DNA of 64,000 bases from Mesotaenium endlicherianum (GCA_009602735.1 WELA01009192.1:187242-251241); one strand, 5' to 3'; shown: positions 52,948 to 64,000, counted from the first letter of the stretch. Numbers and translations are program-made. The notes: a model not told the origin generated them from the letters alone.

Positions 52948-54572
52948 TCAATGGCTCACCTGATCCTTCTCCTTTGGGAATAATCCCTCCAGGTGGATTC
53001 CTGTTTTCAGCCTGTGCATAGTGGCTTGATCTTTCCAGATTTCTGGACTGAACGGGGGTAGAGGCTTAGCTTCACCTGACGCTACTATTCCAGCCATCTC
53101 GGCCAGGCGGACTGCCAACTCTGTTGGGCTGCTCGAGTCTTCTTCTTCTTGAGCTCCTGTTCTGACGTCTGATAATGGGTCCGGGTTCTTGCTGAGTCCA
53201 TCGGCGTCGTCGTTGAGTACACCTGCTCGGTGCATCACCGTCATCTGGTTCTCCTGAAGCTTAAGAGCTCAGCGAGCCAACTTACCAGTGATGACTCCAT
53301 TCTTCATCACCCAAATTGATTGCGAGTGATCAGTGATCAGCGCGAAGGGTCTTCCTCAAAGATACACTCTAAAATGTGAGACGGCCCAAACCACTGCCAG
53401 TAGCTCTCCTTCGTAGGATGAGTAGTTGCTCTCATCCCTGTTGACTGAGCGTGAGGCATAGGCAATTACGTACTCCTCTCTAGGGCTTTCTGCCTGAGTG
53501 AGTACTGCACCAATCCCTACACAACTCCAATCTGAGTGCAGGTTGAACGGCTTCGAATAGACTGGCGTGCGCGAGACTGGGGCTGTCACCAGCTTCTCTT
53601 TAAGCTCGTTCATGGCCTTCTCCTGGGCTTCTATCCACACAAAAGGTGCATCCTTTTTCAGGTGTTCTTGTCAAGGGATTAGCAATTTTGTTGTAATCCT
53701 TCACAAATTTTTGATAATCTTCGCTTAGCCCTAGAAGAGCTCTCATCTTAGACACATTTGCAGGTTCAGGTATCTTGTAGATGGCCTGAGTCTTTACAGC
53801 CTGAGGGAACATAGCATTGTTCCCAATCTCATGTCCTAAGAAAGGCACGTGTGCCTCAAAGAACCTGCACTTCCCAGAGTGGAGCGTCATCTAGAATTTC
53901 TCCAGGCGCTGAAACACTTCTTCCAAGTGCTTGAGGTGCTGCGCATTTGACTCACTAAATACCACTACATCATCAATGTATGGTTTTGCAAAGTCTAACC
54001 CCTCCAGCTCTTCATCCATAGTCCTTTGGAAAATGGCGGGGGCATTTTTAATCCAAATGGCATTACTGTCCATTGCCAAAGTTCCCTTTGAACCCAGGTA
54101 GCGGTCTTACCTCGATCTTCTGTTATCACAGGGATCTGGTTGAAGCCTTGGCGTAGATCGATGATGCTAAGTACCTTCTCGGTGGTGGCAATCGAGAAAA
54201 TCAGGTTCGACGTAGGCATCACATAGCTATCTGGCTCCGTGTGGAGGATTAATCCCTTGTAGTCTCCACACATACGGGTGGCTGTATAGTTGCCAACCTC
54301 ATCCTTTTTGGCGACTACTACTGTGGGAGCCCCATGTACTGAGGTTGATTTCTCAATCATGCCAAGCTTATGCACCTCCTGGCAGGTTTTCTCCACACAG
54401 TCCCATCCTGTCTGACTGAACTTATGCGGCCCAAGTCGGACTGGTTCTTCGTAGTCAGTGTGATTTCACATATGCTGGCACTGGTTCTGCTAATCTCCTC
54501 CTTAGTAAAAGCAAACACCTTGCGGTAATTCTTCAGCAGCCTTTTGACTTGTGCTTTCTGTTGGAGTGACAC
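52948..54572 (-). pseudogene. RT and RNase H of C2 (broken)
   Basis: RT pieces at 54572-54357, 54396-53995 and 54079-53891: VFAFTKEEISRT, HGAPTVVVAKKDE, MCGDYKGLI, IIDLRQGFNQIPV, APAIFQRTMDEELEG and the catalytic PYIDDVVVFSES. The thumb follows at 53890-53600 and RNase H at 53640-53356 (FNLHSDWSCVGIGAVLTQA, YVIAYASRSVN, GELLAVVWAVSHF), then 53244-52948 (VLNDDADGLSKNPDP). This copy keeps the RT segment that is deleted in C1. Several frameshifts and stops break it. Confidence 0.87.
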
Positions 54573-54578
54573 TATTTT

Positions 54579-56621
54579 TCAAATGGCAAAACTCTCAGTT
54601 TCAGGCTGCTTCTCCCCAACAAAAGCGTCCAATAGTTGCTCCTCCTTGGGCTCACGTACCCTCATCATGGCCCTCCGGCTTCTCAGCCTAGTTGTTAGGA
54701 GGTGGAGTGACAGGCTTCTCAGCTTGCTCCTCCATTGGCTTAGGCTCTGCAGCCTGTCTCTTCGACTGCTTACCTTTCCCAATGGGTCGTCGTTTTTCCT
54801 GTTGAGTGGAGTACTTCAGTCTCCTCCTGACAGGTTACCTCAGGATTTGTTCTTCATCTTTATCAGTCCAGCTCGTTTCTGTGCCGCCTTCTTCTTGTTG
54901 AGGGCAAGGGTTGACTTCAGCTTTCCCAGGAGTGTTGGTCCTCGGTTCGATTGTCCATCCCCACTACCTCTCTATTGTTGTGATGAGTGCAACCGTTGTG
55001 CCAAACTCCTCTCCAAGTGGAGGTGTGACCGTCCACGCTTGTGTAAATGTTTGCTGATTCTGAGCTGCAGCCAATTGCGCATAAACAACATTTTCTGTTG
55101 TCAAGCGACGTAAAATTCTTAGCTCCACAAATTCCTGCTCACAAATTGCAGGTGTCCTGAGAGCTGGTTCGTTCCTTCCCCACATTCCAGTGGAAAATGG
55201 GCACACCATGGGGATGTTGATACTCAATGCTGTAGCTTTGCGGATCAAGCCGACTTCTCCTTCTCTGATATCCATGATTGGCTGCGGAGGTGGGGCTGTG
55301 GTTCCTGTCGGAGCTTCTCCCCTGTATTTGAAGTAACGCATCAATATCCGCCTGAACGGTGCATTTTCCTCACGAGCTACCTTCCTTGGCCTGCTTGCGC
55401 GGCCGCGTGGCTTCCCTTGTGCTGGTTCCACCTTAGCTGTGCAGGCAGCCACCTCCTGCGGCTGTTGCAATTGCTTCTGTGTGGTAAGCTCTGGGGTTGG
55501 GATGCTAGCGGTAGGGGTGCTAGACGTTGGCAACCTCAGATTGTTGTACAGATTTGCCGGGCTGGGCCCCTCCAGCATTAAGTGGTCAGTCACTCAGTTG
55601 TCTGTCCTGAACCCTTGCAGCTCCAGCAAGTCCAACTCTGGAGTGGGAAATTGTGGAATTTCTTCCCTTATCTCCTCTCCATTCATCAGTGACGGCAGGT
55701 TGAACTCTTGAAGATCAGGCACCTCTGCCCCAGCTTCAATTGGCTCGTCCACTCCTGGTGGTGCTAACTCTCCGTCATTTTCTGTGCTGAGCTTTGCCAT
55801 GTTGATGATTGCTAACTGCAGAGCGTGTGCTGCTTGTGCCACTTCATCTTCCTTACGTCGGTGAGCATCTGCTTCTAGCAACTGCTCCATAATCTGCCTT
55901 GTGATGGATTCAACCGTTTGATGGACTGAACCCTGCCCTTAGCATTCATCTTTGGGCTTGGGCTTGACAGAGGAAGTGTTCTGGCCAATAACTTGTCCAA
56001 CTCCTCCTTGTCGTCTTCAGTGATCATCTCCAGGCATATGGTCTTTGCAGACTCTCCAAAGTCTGCTGACTTCTGGCTACTCTCCTCGGCCCATTCATCA
56101 ATATTGCACTGGCGTTCCCTTCTGTCTGGATCTGCTCGAGAGGTCTCGTAAGATACACAGGCCTCCTTTGGTGTCCGGTTATAATATTCCTCAGTCTCTC
56201 TCAGTGGTTCTTCGAAAATATCGTCTAGCTGTTCTTGCTCTGCGGAGGATGATAAATATTGCTGCTTAGCTTCCCAGCTACTCGAGCTTGCCTCCCAATA
56301 ATGTCCACATCCAGTTGCTCTTGGGCTGGCGTAGGCTACCTCTTCACCCCTCATTATGTCGTCGTAGTACTCTGAGTACTCCGTGGTGGTGCAGCAGTCT
56401 AATACTCCATAGTTTGCTTCACCGGAACAAACCATCTTTCCAAAAGTTTCTCCTGTTGGTTACTTATCTGTCTGCTAGTAGGTCACCTTCTGCTTCCGCA
56501 TATCAATGACAATACCCAAGGGAATCAGAGCTTCTGTCTCTAAGAGAATGTCAGAATTGTCCGCCTCCGTCACCATGCATTCAATCCATAATGACACTTC
56601 CTCAAGTTTCCCCGAGTTGAC
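54579..56621 (-). pseudogene. Protease end and linker region of C2
   Basis: 56621-56436 matches the second half of the C1 protease (ILLETEALIPLGIVIDM) with two stops, then runs in frame into MVCSGEANYGVLDCC (56435). A C2-specific linker follows (to about 56130), then the shared linker: CQCNIDEWAEE, KTICLEMI, MEQLLEADAH, LQLAIINMAKLSTEND, PQFPTPELDLLELQGFRTDN and RPRKVAREENAPFRRIL, with the remainder to 54579. The region is useful mainly as the methyltransferase-free counterpart of C1. No enzyme domain is recognised besides the protease piece. Confidence 0.78.
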
Positions 56622-57886
56622 TGTTGGAATGAATCAGTTCATTATTTATTTAATTAATTGCATGTAAAAAACAACACTAAAAAAGTCTTATGTCAATATA
56701 CTCACATGTGCGAGTTCATCTAAATGAATGTATGTCGATATAATGCGAGTTTACTTACTTTGTCAAAAGTTCAGCAGGATGACTTATGTATCATAGTTAC
56801 GTAGTTTGCTGACTTTGTTGAAAAGGTCAGCAGGATGACTTTTTATCATAGTATAGTTGGCTGAGATTTATATATCAGTTATATATAGGATATTATATCA
56901 GTAGGTTGACATATGAAAAGCTTGCTTGATATTAGTCAGTATACTTGGCTTGAGTACGCTGAGGATAGATATATTCATTTAGATTACTATTTGTAGATTG
57001 GCACATGTGACCGTAGTACATTTAAAGTCGGGAGGTCGACTGAGATTCGGTAAGACGATGTCCTACCAATGTGGTTAACTCCTGGGTAGGCGGAGCCGTC
57101 GTCAGTCAATTGAACAGTTAGGACTTCAGTCAACCGACCAATTAATATGGTCGTTACACCTAGGTCCATGGGTCCCAACTTAACGGGTTTCCCACGAAAC
57201 GGCGCACCTTGCGCCGTGGTCAACCAGGTGGTCACTAGGTACATAGCAGGCTGGGATCTCGTGGTCCCTCGTTCTGGACAGTAGGCTTTAGAGTCGGATT
57301 CTCTACTTGCAAGTCATGTGTGCACTTTTGAGTTGGTTATTATGACCAGCTTTCACAGAAATTGGCATGGCTTCTTTGTCTGTGCTTCATATGGAGCGAA
57401 CTAGGTCTTTTCGGAAAGGTCTCATCAAGATGCGTCCATTGCTGTTAAATTTGCTCAATTTAGAGTTGTATAGACAGAGTTATGCTCTCTGACACTTCCG
57501 GGTCACATAGTGGACAAATTCCATGGTTTTGCACCTAAGTCAGTGGGATGTATTTTAGCTACGTTAGGGTCATCTGAATGAGAGTGCCTTTGCAATTTAG
57601 TCCTCTGATGTTGTGTATGTGCTTATACATGCTTGTATGCCTGGTAGGCAAGAGGCCATGAGTTTCTAAAGGAGAAGCTCTAGTCCTCAAGTTAGCCTTC
57701 TTCTTGTGCCTTGTGTTATTGTGCAACTATGGCACACTACGGTAAGTGGGTCAAGGGGTGTAGATGAGTAAACTGAATTCATTATAAGGGCGAAGATTGC
57801 TCCCTGATTTAACACGCTTCCACCTATCTTTGATCTTATATATTCAAATGAAATATGTTTATCTTAAATAAGCAAGATTCATTTTA
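56622..57886 (+). repeat. LTR of a fourth element inserted in C2 protease
   Basis: About 1,265 bp from TGTTGGAATGAATCAG to GATTCATTTTA, followed by TGATATCGGAGCT, a decayed primer-binding site (57888-57900). The end and primer site resemble those of the A LTRs (GATTCATTTCA, TGGTATCGGAGCT). Shared words include GTGGTTAACTC and GGGTAGGCGG, so this is a longer relative of the A family. It is a 5' LTR with a degraded interior, or a solo LTR. Confidence 0.65.
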
Positions 57887-57900
57887 ATGATATCGGAGCT

Positions 57901-58783
57901 AAGTCCTTTCTTGAATGTCCGTGCTTGTCTTCTTTGTCTCATGAGGTAATTGTGTAAGGCTTACTTGTGTGGTATGCTCAGTTTAGGTGGAGCTTGGGAA
58001 GTGTATGACGTGGAGCATTGCACATCTTGTCCAAGATCCTTCCGCTTGCTCTCCTAGAGTGTCTCTTGGCTCAACGTATTCTGCGGCATACTAACTTGAG
58101 TTTCCTAGCTTGTTGTGTACACCACGCAATGAGAAGCCAAAAGTGGAGGCTTGATAAAAGAGGTGTCTGCAAGCATCAAGGGCAGCCGCAAGGGAGTTGC
58201 ATCCTAGCAATCTGGATATGATTCATTTACCTCACTTGATTCTGGTCGTTGTGTGTTGTTATATGCAATCCACGGCTAGTATAGAGAGGGGTGTGCACTC
58301 CAACCGTGCTAGAGGACTTCTTAGTCGGTTGTGCTATTCCTTAGGGTTTAAGCTTGTTGCAAGAGAGGTTCCTCTCTCATGATATGTGTGGTAGTTAGGT
58401 TGAGGGAGCTTGGTTATGGCTGCATGTGTTGAGCAATTAAGACAGTGCGTGCACACATGATTTACAAACTCAAATATCCAAGTATGAATTGACGACCGGT
58501 TTTCTTCGCCATGGTCCAAGTGCACTACGTTGTCCACAAGCTTCAGCATGCTGCAACTTCTATGTAAAGAGCCTTCGGCAGCAACAATGGCATCCTACAG
58601 ATACTCTCTACTCCCAACCTTGGCTGTGACATGGAGTGCTTCTCCCGTTTGCCACATTGCTTTGTGCTTGGAGGATTTAGGGTATGTGCCTTGTGCTTGA
58701 ATGCTATGTTTGAAACGGTGCTTTTGTATCATTTGATGGGATCGTGGGAGCTTGGGGTTTAAGCTTAAGATGAGTTTATTCAA
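57901..58783. other. Unassigned region, possibly degraded retroelement interior
   Basis: About 880 bp following a primer-site-like sequence. No readable gag or pol domain on either strand. Short open stretches (60-70 codons) show no motif. Confidence 0.35.
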
Positions 58784-59495
58784 TGTTGAAAGGGGGAAGG
58801 GTGCGGGGAGTGCGCCATACGCACTCACGCACCCTCATCCGCGAGTGAAAGCGTGCATGAGGACCTTTCTTAGTTGCATACACAAGGTGGAGTGGCCTGG
58901 TGGTGTGCCAACCTTGCAAGAGAAAGAGGGCTACATGAGAGAGGAATGGAAAAGAACTCCCTTTATTAAGAAAAGTTGTGTACAACTTAAGAAGGTTAGA
59001 CTAGACTCCCTCTTTTTATGCTTCAACTCTAAGTGTCCTCTCTAGCAAAGTACCTCTAGAACCTTCTACTATGGCTCCTCCCATGTAGGTGACCTTGCCT
59101 AGTTGGACAAGCTAGCACACTCACACGCACACAATCACGCTCTAGAATATTCTACCCCACAATCCACTAACTCCTCACGGAGTTTCTAGAATTTCCACAA
59201 TCACTTTGGCACTCTACGTAATCGTACATAGTTTTTTGGAACCCTCATGATTCATTGTCCTACTTTCTGGACTCCAACCGAAATTTTCGTCATTGGACCT
59301 GTCTTGGTCACTAAATTGAATCTGTGACACTAAAAACTCACTAAAAACTCCCAAAATTCATAGGTTTCTCAATACCAGTCCAAATGACTTGAAATAAAGG
59401 CCATTGTTCTTCTAAAATCACACTCTATGCATATAAATGCATATAAATGCATATAAATGCTAGAAAGATATAAATTACACTTTGATAACCTTACA
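58784..59495 (-). repeat. 3' LTR of the LARD-like element
   Basis: About 712 bp, plus-strand ends TGTTGAAAGG and CCTTACA. The first roughly 350 bp are about 93% identical to 62730-63083. It contains an 11-bp unit ATGCATATAAA repeated three times near 59427-59460. Confidence 0.8.
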
Positions 59496-62400
59496 TTATC
59501 CTCCTTCTCAAGATGCGACGTCCTCGGCGCATAGTAACCATAAGTGACGTTCTATGAGGAATCAAGCTCACATATACGCAAGAAAAACACATACACACCT
59601 ATTAAACAAGTTGCAGGTCTTGAACAGGCTCCAGGATGATACTCATTACTCCAAACTTGCTCCACTTAGTGAAAGCTCTATCGCATACATTGGCTCCACT
59701 CATGGCGTGTCCTAATACAAGTGCATCTTCTCTTCAACTCCTTCATCTTGGAATAGGCCAATATCTTCATAAGGGCTGTAACATACTCCCTCCATCATCT
59801 CCACATACTCCAAAGCTGGATCCAAGGCATAATAGTTCGCCAAATCGCCAAAATACTTATTCTTCGCCCTCTTGGACAAGTGGCAACTCCTCGTCGCGCC
59901 ATGTGGCTTACTCGTGGTGCTCTTATAAGTTTGACCAGATTACATCATGAATTTGACTCCACTATGTTCCTGAACCATCTCGTACCCTTAGCTACCTCTA
60001 GCTCTAAGCCATACTTCTTGTAGAGGTATTGCACTCTCTCACTCGTGTGCGTGACTTGTGGTGACCTCTCAAGACGCCAAGTTGCACCCCCCTGACTTTT
60101 TTGACATTTTTAGCCTGAAAATTGTGTAATCTACATAATGTCTCCCCTCTAAACTCACTGGTATGCTTTTCTTTTCCTGATTCCAAGCCTAAGGCCATGA
60201 AATCAGATTGCGCCTTGCCTCACACATGTGGCTCCCACGGCAGTCCAGCAAATCACCATGTGGCACTGTCAGAACTTCAAACAATATTTTTATTAAAAAA
60301 TCACCTCTTCTAAATGTAGACCCATAGGACTACCTCTCCACAAAATTTCAGCATCTGAATCAAAGTCTAACACTCAAACGAGATCGTCACTTTGTGCCTC
60401 ACGCTTGTAGGACGCACACGCGCGCAACACGTATCAAGCTCCCGCGCCTACAAATGGCACATGCTTAAACCCCTGATTCTGAAACTTGCCTATGACTCAG
60501 GGCAGGTCTCATACTAGGCCTCTCACATCATGTAAGACTTCTAGTGAAAATATTACCCACTCTCTCCTAAGTAGGCAAAAAGTAGCCAAAATCTGCCAAC
60601 TTTTACCCTCGCGCTCGCCTACCCGTAAAACCCTCAAACATGGACAGATTTGAGTATCTTCCAAGCACTTGCTCTCAAACTTCTTTCCACTTCACATCTC
60701 TTAGTTACAACTGAACTCATGGTACTGGCTTGACCTTGCTTACAAGCACTATAAACAACTATAACACTCCCCCCCCTCATCATGACGGTAAGACGCTTAC
60801 CACTCGAGTGTCCAAGTCAAAATTTTGCGCCTCTCTGGTGCTTGCTTGTATAGGCGCTGATTCTCCTAGCTTCATGTCCAGGTCTTTGTTATATATCCCC
60901 ATCTTAGGCAGGACATATCAGCCCTATAACACTTGGTCTCCTCCTCATAGGTCCATATCCATAAATTCGTAGTCTCCATCAAGCGACGATAATAAACGTC
61001 ACAAGGCATGAGCGCGTAGTCTCGCTCGTGGTGCACCACCCTCCATCATAGTCTTCTTCTTGGCTAGATGCTCACTTTCATATACTCCTGGTTCTCCTTG
61101 AAGGTAAGCCTTTGCACCAGGCTCCAAGAAACACACTTGGAACACCTCCAAGAATTCCATAACTTGGGCATACGCACATACTCTTAGTGCGTGCACCTTA
61201 TCTTGTGCTCGCACACACTTTGTCTTGCAAACGGGCTTCTCTTGAGCTCACTTTTTAGGAGCTCCTCCACTTGAGCAGTTGGGGTCTGCTCTATATATGA
61301 GCAAGGGGATCATACACCTCTACTTGCTCCACCGGCGATGCGCGCTCGCCAAGGTTGTTAGGAGGCACGCTTGCTCCATGCGATGACCGGGCCAAGGCCA
61401 CCAAAACAAGCGCTTCTCCTTCACCTTCACCTTCCCGCGTCGCTTCTTTGCTAGCGGGCTGAAGATAGCTACTTGTGGTCTTATCTACCTCCACCTATTT
61501 CACTATCTTCACTTGACCATACTCCTCCACGGTCTTCACTTGACCCGTGCACTAAAGCACTAGAGGATAGGCTACTCTTCTTGTGCAACTCCTTCCACAT
61601 GCTTAGCTTCTTGAGTGCACTCTAGCCTTGGTCACCCCAATGACACTTCTTACTACTAAACCCAGCTTGCCTTGGTGCTCTACTTTCACATGAAGAGCTT
61701 CCATAGATGCACCAAAATCTGCCCCTTAACTATGCCATCACACAACTAGTTGCACACGCACTTCAAGTGGGAGACATCTCTTGCACTAGCCCTCTTGCAC
61801 CAACTTCATACCTTGCTTCTTCTTCCACACCATAGGCTTGTCTTCATCATAGTTCTCAACTCCATATACTCCGTAGTACTCTCCTCCATAAGAAAAGAGA
61901 AATCTGAACTTGAAAGGCTCCATCTCCATCTCTCCTCTTTGAAGAAAAATCTCGAATACTTCTTCTTGCTCCAAGCCTTTTCCACGGTGCTTCTCTTCAC
62001 TTGAGGCGTCTTCAATCTTCATATAAGGTACCAAGCTCCATCATGGCTGGCCTCAAATAACCAGTGGCTACATAGAAGTGATGCAAGGCAACCCAAATCT
62101 GGCCACATACTTGGCCAACTTGGTGCAACACCCCGGTGCACCCTCTCTTGAGCTTCTCATGAGCTCCTCTTGAGCTTGCGAGTGCTATGCCCGCCAAGGC
62201 TCCTAGACTTCCAAGTACACATGCTTGCTAAGTTTCCAACTGCCTACTCTTACTATCCTCTCCACCTTCATTGACAACCTGAAATGAAGATTGGCACATA
62301 CTCCTTCTAGCCACCAACACCTCTATGCTAAGCCCCCCCTCAAAGAAAGAGCTTAACACTAAAGAGCTGCATCTTCAAGGAAAAATCCAGCCGTGTGAAC

Positions 62401-62729
62401 TCCAGATATTTTTCATGATCATATGTCTTCATACTCGAGCAAAGGCTGCTCTATATTACTCATATCACTTCTATGCTTGGGCAACCTCCTCACACTACAA
62501 AGAAGACGTACAAAAATCTGGTTGCATCCAAGTTAACATTTCTTGGAGCACCTCTCTCTTCCCATCTCCTCCCTCCTTCAAGAGAGTGAGATGCTAGCTT
62601 GCATCAACATCTTCATGGCTGCCCTTAGCAACTTTCCTTGCTTCTTCTCTCTACCCTCTCTACACTCCTACAAGCATCACCAACCAAAGCTCCTCCTCCA
62701 AATGAAGCAACTAGGTAGCTTCGATACCA
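59496..62729 (-). other. Interior of the LARD-like element
   Basis: 3.2 kb, pyrimidine-rich on the plus strand. No domain recognised. At about 60762-60775 the sequence TATAACACTCCCCCCCC looks like another LTR end plus polypurine tract (plus strand ...ACA then C-rich), so a further decayed element may be nested here. Confidence 0.4.
62717..62729 (-). other. Primer-binding site of the LARD-like element
   Basis: TGGTATCGAAGCT on the minus strand, immediately next to the 5' LTR end. One base different from the site of families A and B. Confidence 0.75.
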
Positions 62730-63083
62730 TGTGAAAGGGAGAAGGGTGCGGGGAGTGCGCCATACACACTCACGCACCCTCACCCGCGAGTGGAAGCGTG
62801 CACGAGGACCTTTCCTAGTTGCATACACAAGGTGGAGTGGTATGGTGGTGTGCCAACCTTGCAAGAGAGAGAGGGCTACATGAGAGAGGAGTGGAAAAGA
62901 ACTCTCTTTATTAAGAAAATTCGTGTACAAGTTAAGAAGGTTAGACTAGACTTCCTCTTTTTATGCTTCAACTCTAAGTGTCCTCTTTAGCAAAGTACCT
63001 CTAGAACCTTCTACTATGGCTCCTCCCATGCAGGTGACCTTGCCTAGTTGGACAAGCTAGCACACTCACACGCACACAATCAC
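62730..63083 (-). repeat. 5' LTR of the LARD-like element, truncated by B3
   Basis: 354 bp matching 58784-59140. The match stops at ACACAATCAC where the B3 LTR begins, while the partner LTR continues with GCTCTAGAATATTC. Confidence 0.85.
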
Positions 63084-63586
63084 TGTAGTGATTTGAGTTA
63101 TTATATATTAGTTTGCATATATTTCAATGTTTTCAAATATACTTGGAGTTGTATTGTGTGGATTCAAGTGTGAATAGGTACTCTAGTGACTTGGTTTATG
63201 TCCTTTGAACCTTCTAAGGCATTTTCAAAGTTAGAGGAAGGACCTAGAAGAACTCCATGTGGCAAAAGTTAAATATGCCATTTTTAGGTCAAAAGGACAT
63301 GTGTACATTATTCTAGAAAAAGGTGGCAAGTTTTGGGATGTGTTGGGTGCCAACACATCAACATACAACTTTCTAGAAATTACTTATTTAGCAAGTATAT
63401 AAACAAGAGCTAGAACGTAGAAAGACATTCCAGAGTCACTCTTGTACTTGCCAAAATCCAGAAATATATTAGCTTTCAAGAAGCCATCTCTCTTTCAAGA
63501 AGCTACGACTTGTGTTCAAAGATCCTTGTCTTGAATAGATAAAGTATTATATTTCACTAAGTACTTCATCTATCTGTTTCACTACA
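63084..63586 (+). repeat. 5' LTR of B3
   Basis: 503 bp, TGTAGTGATT to TTTCACTACA. The U5 half matches the 3' LTR of B2 at positions where the B1 LTRs and B2 5' LTR differ. Confidence 0.93.
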
Positions 63587-63623
63587 GTGGTATCGGAGCT
63601 AGGCACTTTGGTAGCACAAGAAG

Positions 63624-64000
63624 ATGGCCGATCCTCAAGACCAACAGCAAGCTTTCGAAGGAAGCCCTTCCTCTCCAAGACACCCTCCTCCAGCGCCGAT
63701 GGGAGAGCCCACTCAAGAAAACCTGCAACAACAAGAAGCACCACAAGGAGGAGCACACCCTCCTCCAGCGTCGATGGGAGAGCCTACTCAAGGAAATCTG
63801 CAACAACAAGAAGCACCACAAGGAGGAGCACCGTCAAATCCCGTGGCAGCCGCTATAGCAAAGTTGACCCCACCACAAGGAGTTCCCGCAAATGAGTGGG
63901 CAGCCTTCCTAATGACCGTCCACAACCAAGTGGGCTTGGCCACCTATGAAGCAACCGTGCAAGCGTCAAGAGAAGCTATGGCNATATGGCTGCCATGGTT
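63624..64000 (+). CDS. Gag of B3, N-terminal part
   Basis: Starts at ATG 63624 with [13 protein letters not shown], as in B2, and stays open to 63982. It carries the two tandem MGEPTQ...[10 protein letters not shown] units and the start of the capsid region ([27 protein letters not shown]). At 63983 a single N, with the word TATGGC on both sides, breaks the frame close to the window end; this looks like a contig join. The capsid domain and zinc knuckle would lie to the right. It is nearly identical to B2 over the visible part. Confidence 0.9.
   Translation, partial: MADPQDQQQAFEGSPSSPRHPPPAPMGEPTQENLQQQEAPQGGAHPPPASMGEPTQGNLQQQEAPQGGAPSNPVAAAIAKLTPPQGVPANEWAAFLMTVHNQVGLATYEATVQASREAMXIWLPW

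Larger units (their letters stand above)
51591..56621 (-). mobile_element. Ty3/gypsy element C2, sister of C1 without methyltransferase
   Basis: Minus-strand copy. Reading leftwards from 56621: end of protease, linker, RT, RNase H, integrase, PHD-like finger. The protease end is cut at 56621 by an LTR. All parts are homologous to C1, but the roughly 1.67 kb that hold the methyltransferase in C1 (about 15855-17525) are replaced here by about 200 bp of Ser/Glu-rich linker. No C1-type LTR is found at either end. Stops and frameshifts throughout show it is inactive. Confidence 0.85.
58784..63083 (-). mobile_element. LARD-like LTR element without visible pol
   Basis: Minus-strand element. The 3' LTR is at 58784-59495, the 5' LTR at 62730-63083 (cut by B3), and a primer site TGGTATCGAAGCT (62729-62717) directly abuts the 5' LTR. 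A purine-rich tract CTTGAGAAGGAGGATAA (59512-59496, minus) precedes the 3' LTR. The 3.2-kb interior has no RT, integrase or protease motif on either strand; the longest stretches are 60-90 codons. Large non-autonomous derivatives of this kind depend on another element's enzymes. An alternative is a very decayed autonomous element. Confidence 0.75.
63084..64000 (+). mobile_element. Ty3/gypsy chromovirus B3, 5' end
   Basis: Plus-strand copy of the B family: 5' LTR (63084-63586), primer-binding site TGGTATCGGAGCT (63588-63600) and gag from ATG 63624 to the window end. It is inserted in the 5' LTR of the LARD-like element and is therefore younger than it. Confidence 0.92.

Noticed and set aside
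57901-58783. Degraded copia or gypsy pol after the 56622 LTR
   Set aside because: Expected by position, but no RT, integrase or protease word could be read in any frame.
61786-62034. Minus-strand ORF as gag of the LARD-like element
   Set aside because: No zinc knuckle, no capsid motif, and overlapping open frames of similar length; left as unassigned interior.

Overview
The window looks like nuclear DNA of a plant-lineage eukaryote, most likely a streptophyte (charophyte) alga with a large, repeat-rich genome of the Chara type. This is inferred from spliced host genes of plant families, chromodomain Ty3/gypsy elements, primer-binding sites resembling plant initiator-tRNA-Met sites, and a gypsy element carrying a cytosine-5 DNA methyltransferase (retrotransposon-borne DNMTs have been reported from charophytes and dinoflagellates). 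No species-level proof is visible. About three quarters of the sequence is transposable-element DNA.

Layout, left to right. 1-11062 is a nest of three gypsy elements: A1 (minus; protease, gag and 5' LTR) lies against the 3' half of A2 (plus; a decayed ORF of unknown function plus 3' LTR). A2 has broken B1 (minus; chromovirus gag-pol), whose 5' end carries a tandem array of three LTRs. 11225-12823 holds two adjacent non-autonomous DNA transposons with long inverted repeats (M1, M2). 12824-23427 is element C1 (plus): LTR, gag-like region, protease, DNA methyltransferase, linker, RT, RNase H, a solo LTR insertion, integrase, LTR. 23428-30106 is B2, a nearly complete B element with a 5-bp target duplication.

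30881-44554 is a host-gene island. It has a vacuolar-type amino-acid transporter (3 exons, plus), an NmrA-like NAD(P)-binding protein (6 exons, minus, convergent with the transporter) and a GC-rich multi-exon TPR protein (plus, divergent from the NmrA gene; interrupted by a 224-N gap in a poly-G tract).

45896-49179 is an apparently complete piggyBac transposon. 51591-56621 is C2 (minus), a sister of C1 that lacks the methyltransferase but keeps a PHD-finger-like domain behind the integrase. 56622-57886 is an LTR that interrupts C2. 58784-63083 is a large LTR element without visible pol (LARD-like), cut by B3 (63084-64000, plus), a third B copy that runs off the end.

The most notable system is the C family. 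Taken together, C1 and C2 show a gypsy polyprotein that can carry a chromatin writer (DNMT between protease and RT) and a chromatin reader (PHD-like finger after integrase). Separately, the B family has a textbook -1 frameshift signal (A_AAA_AAC plus hairpin) joining gag to pol.
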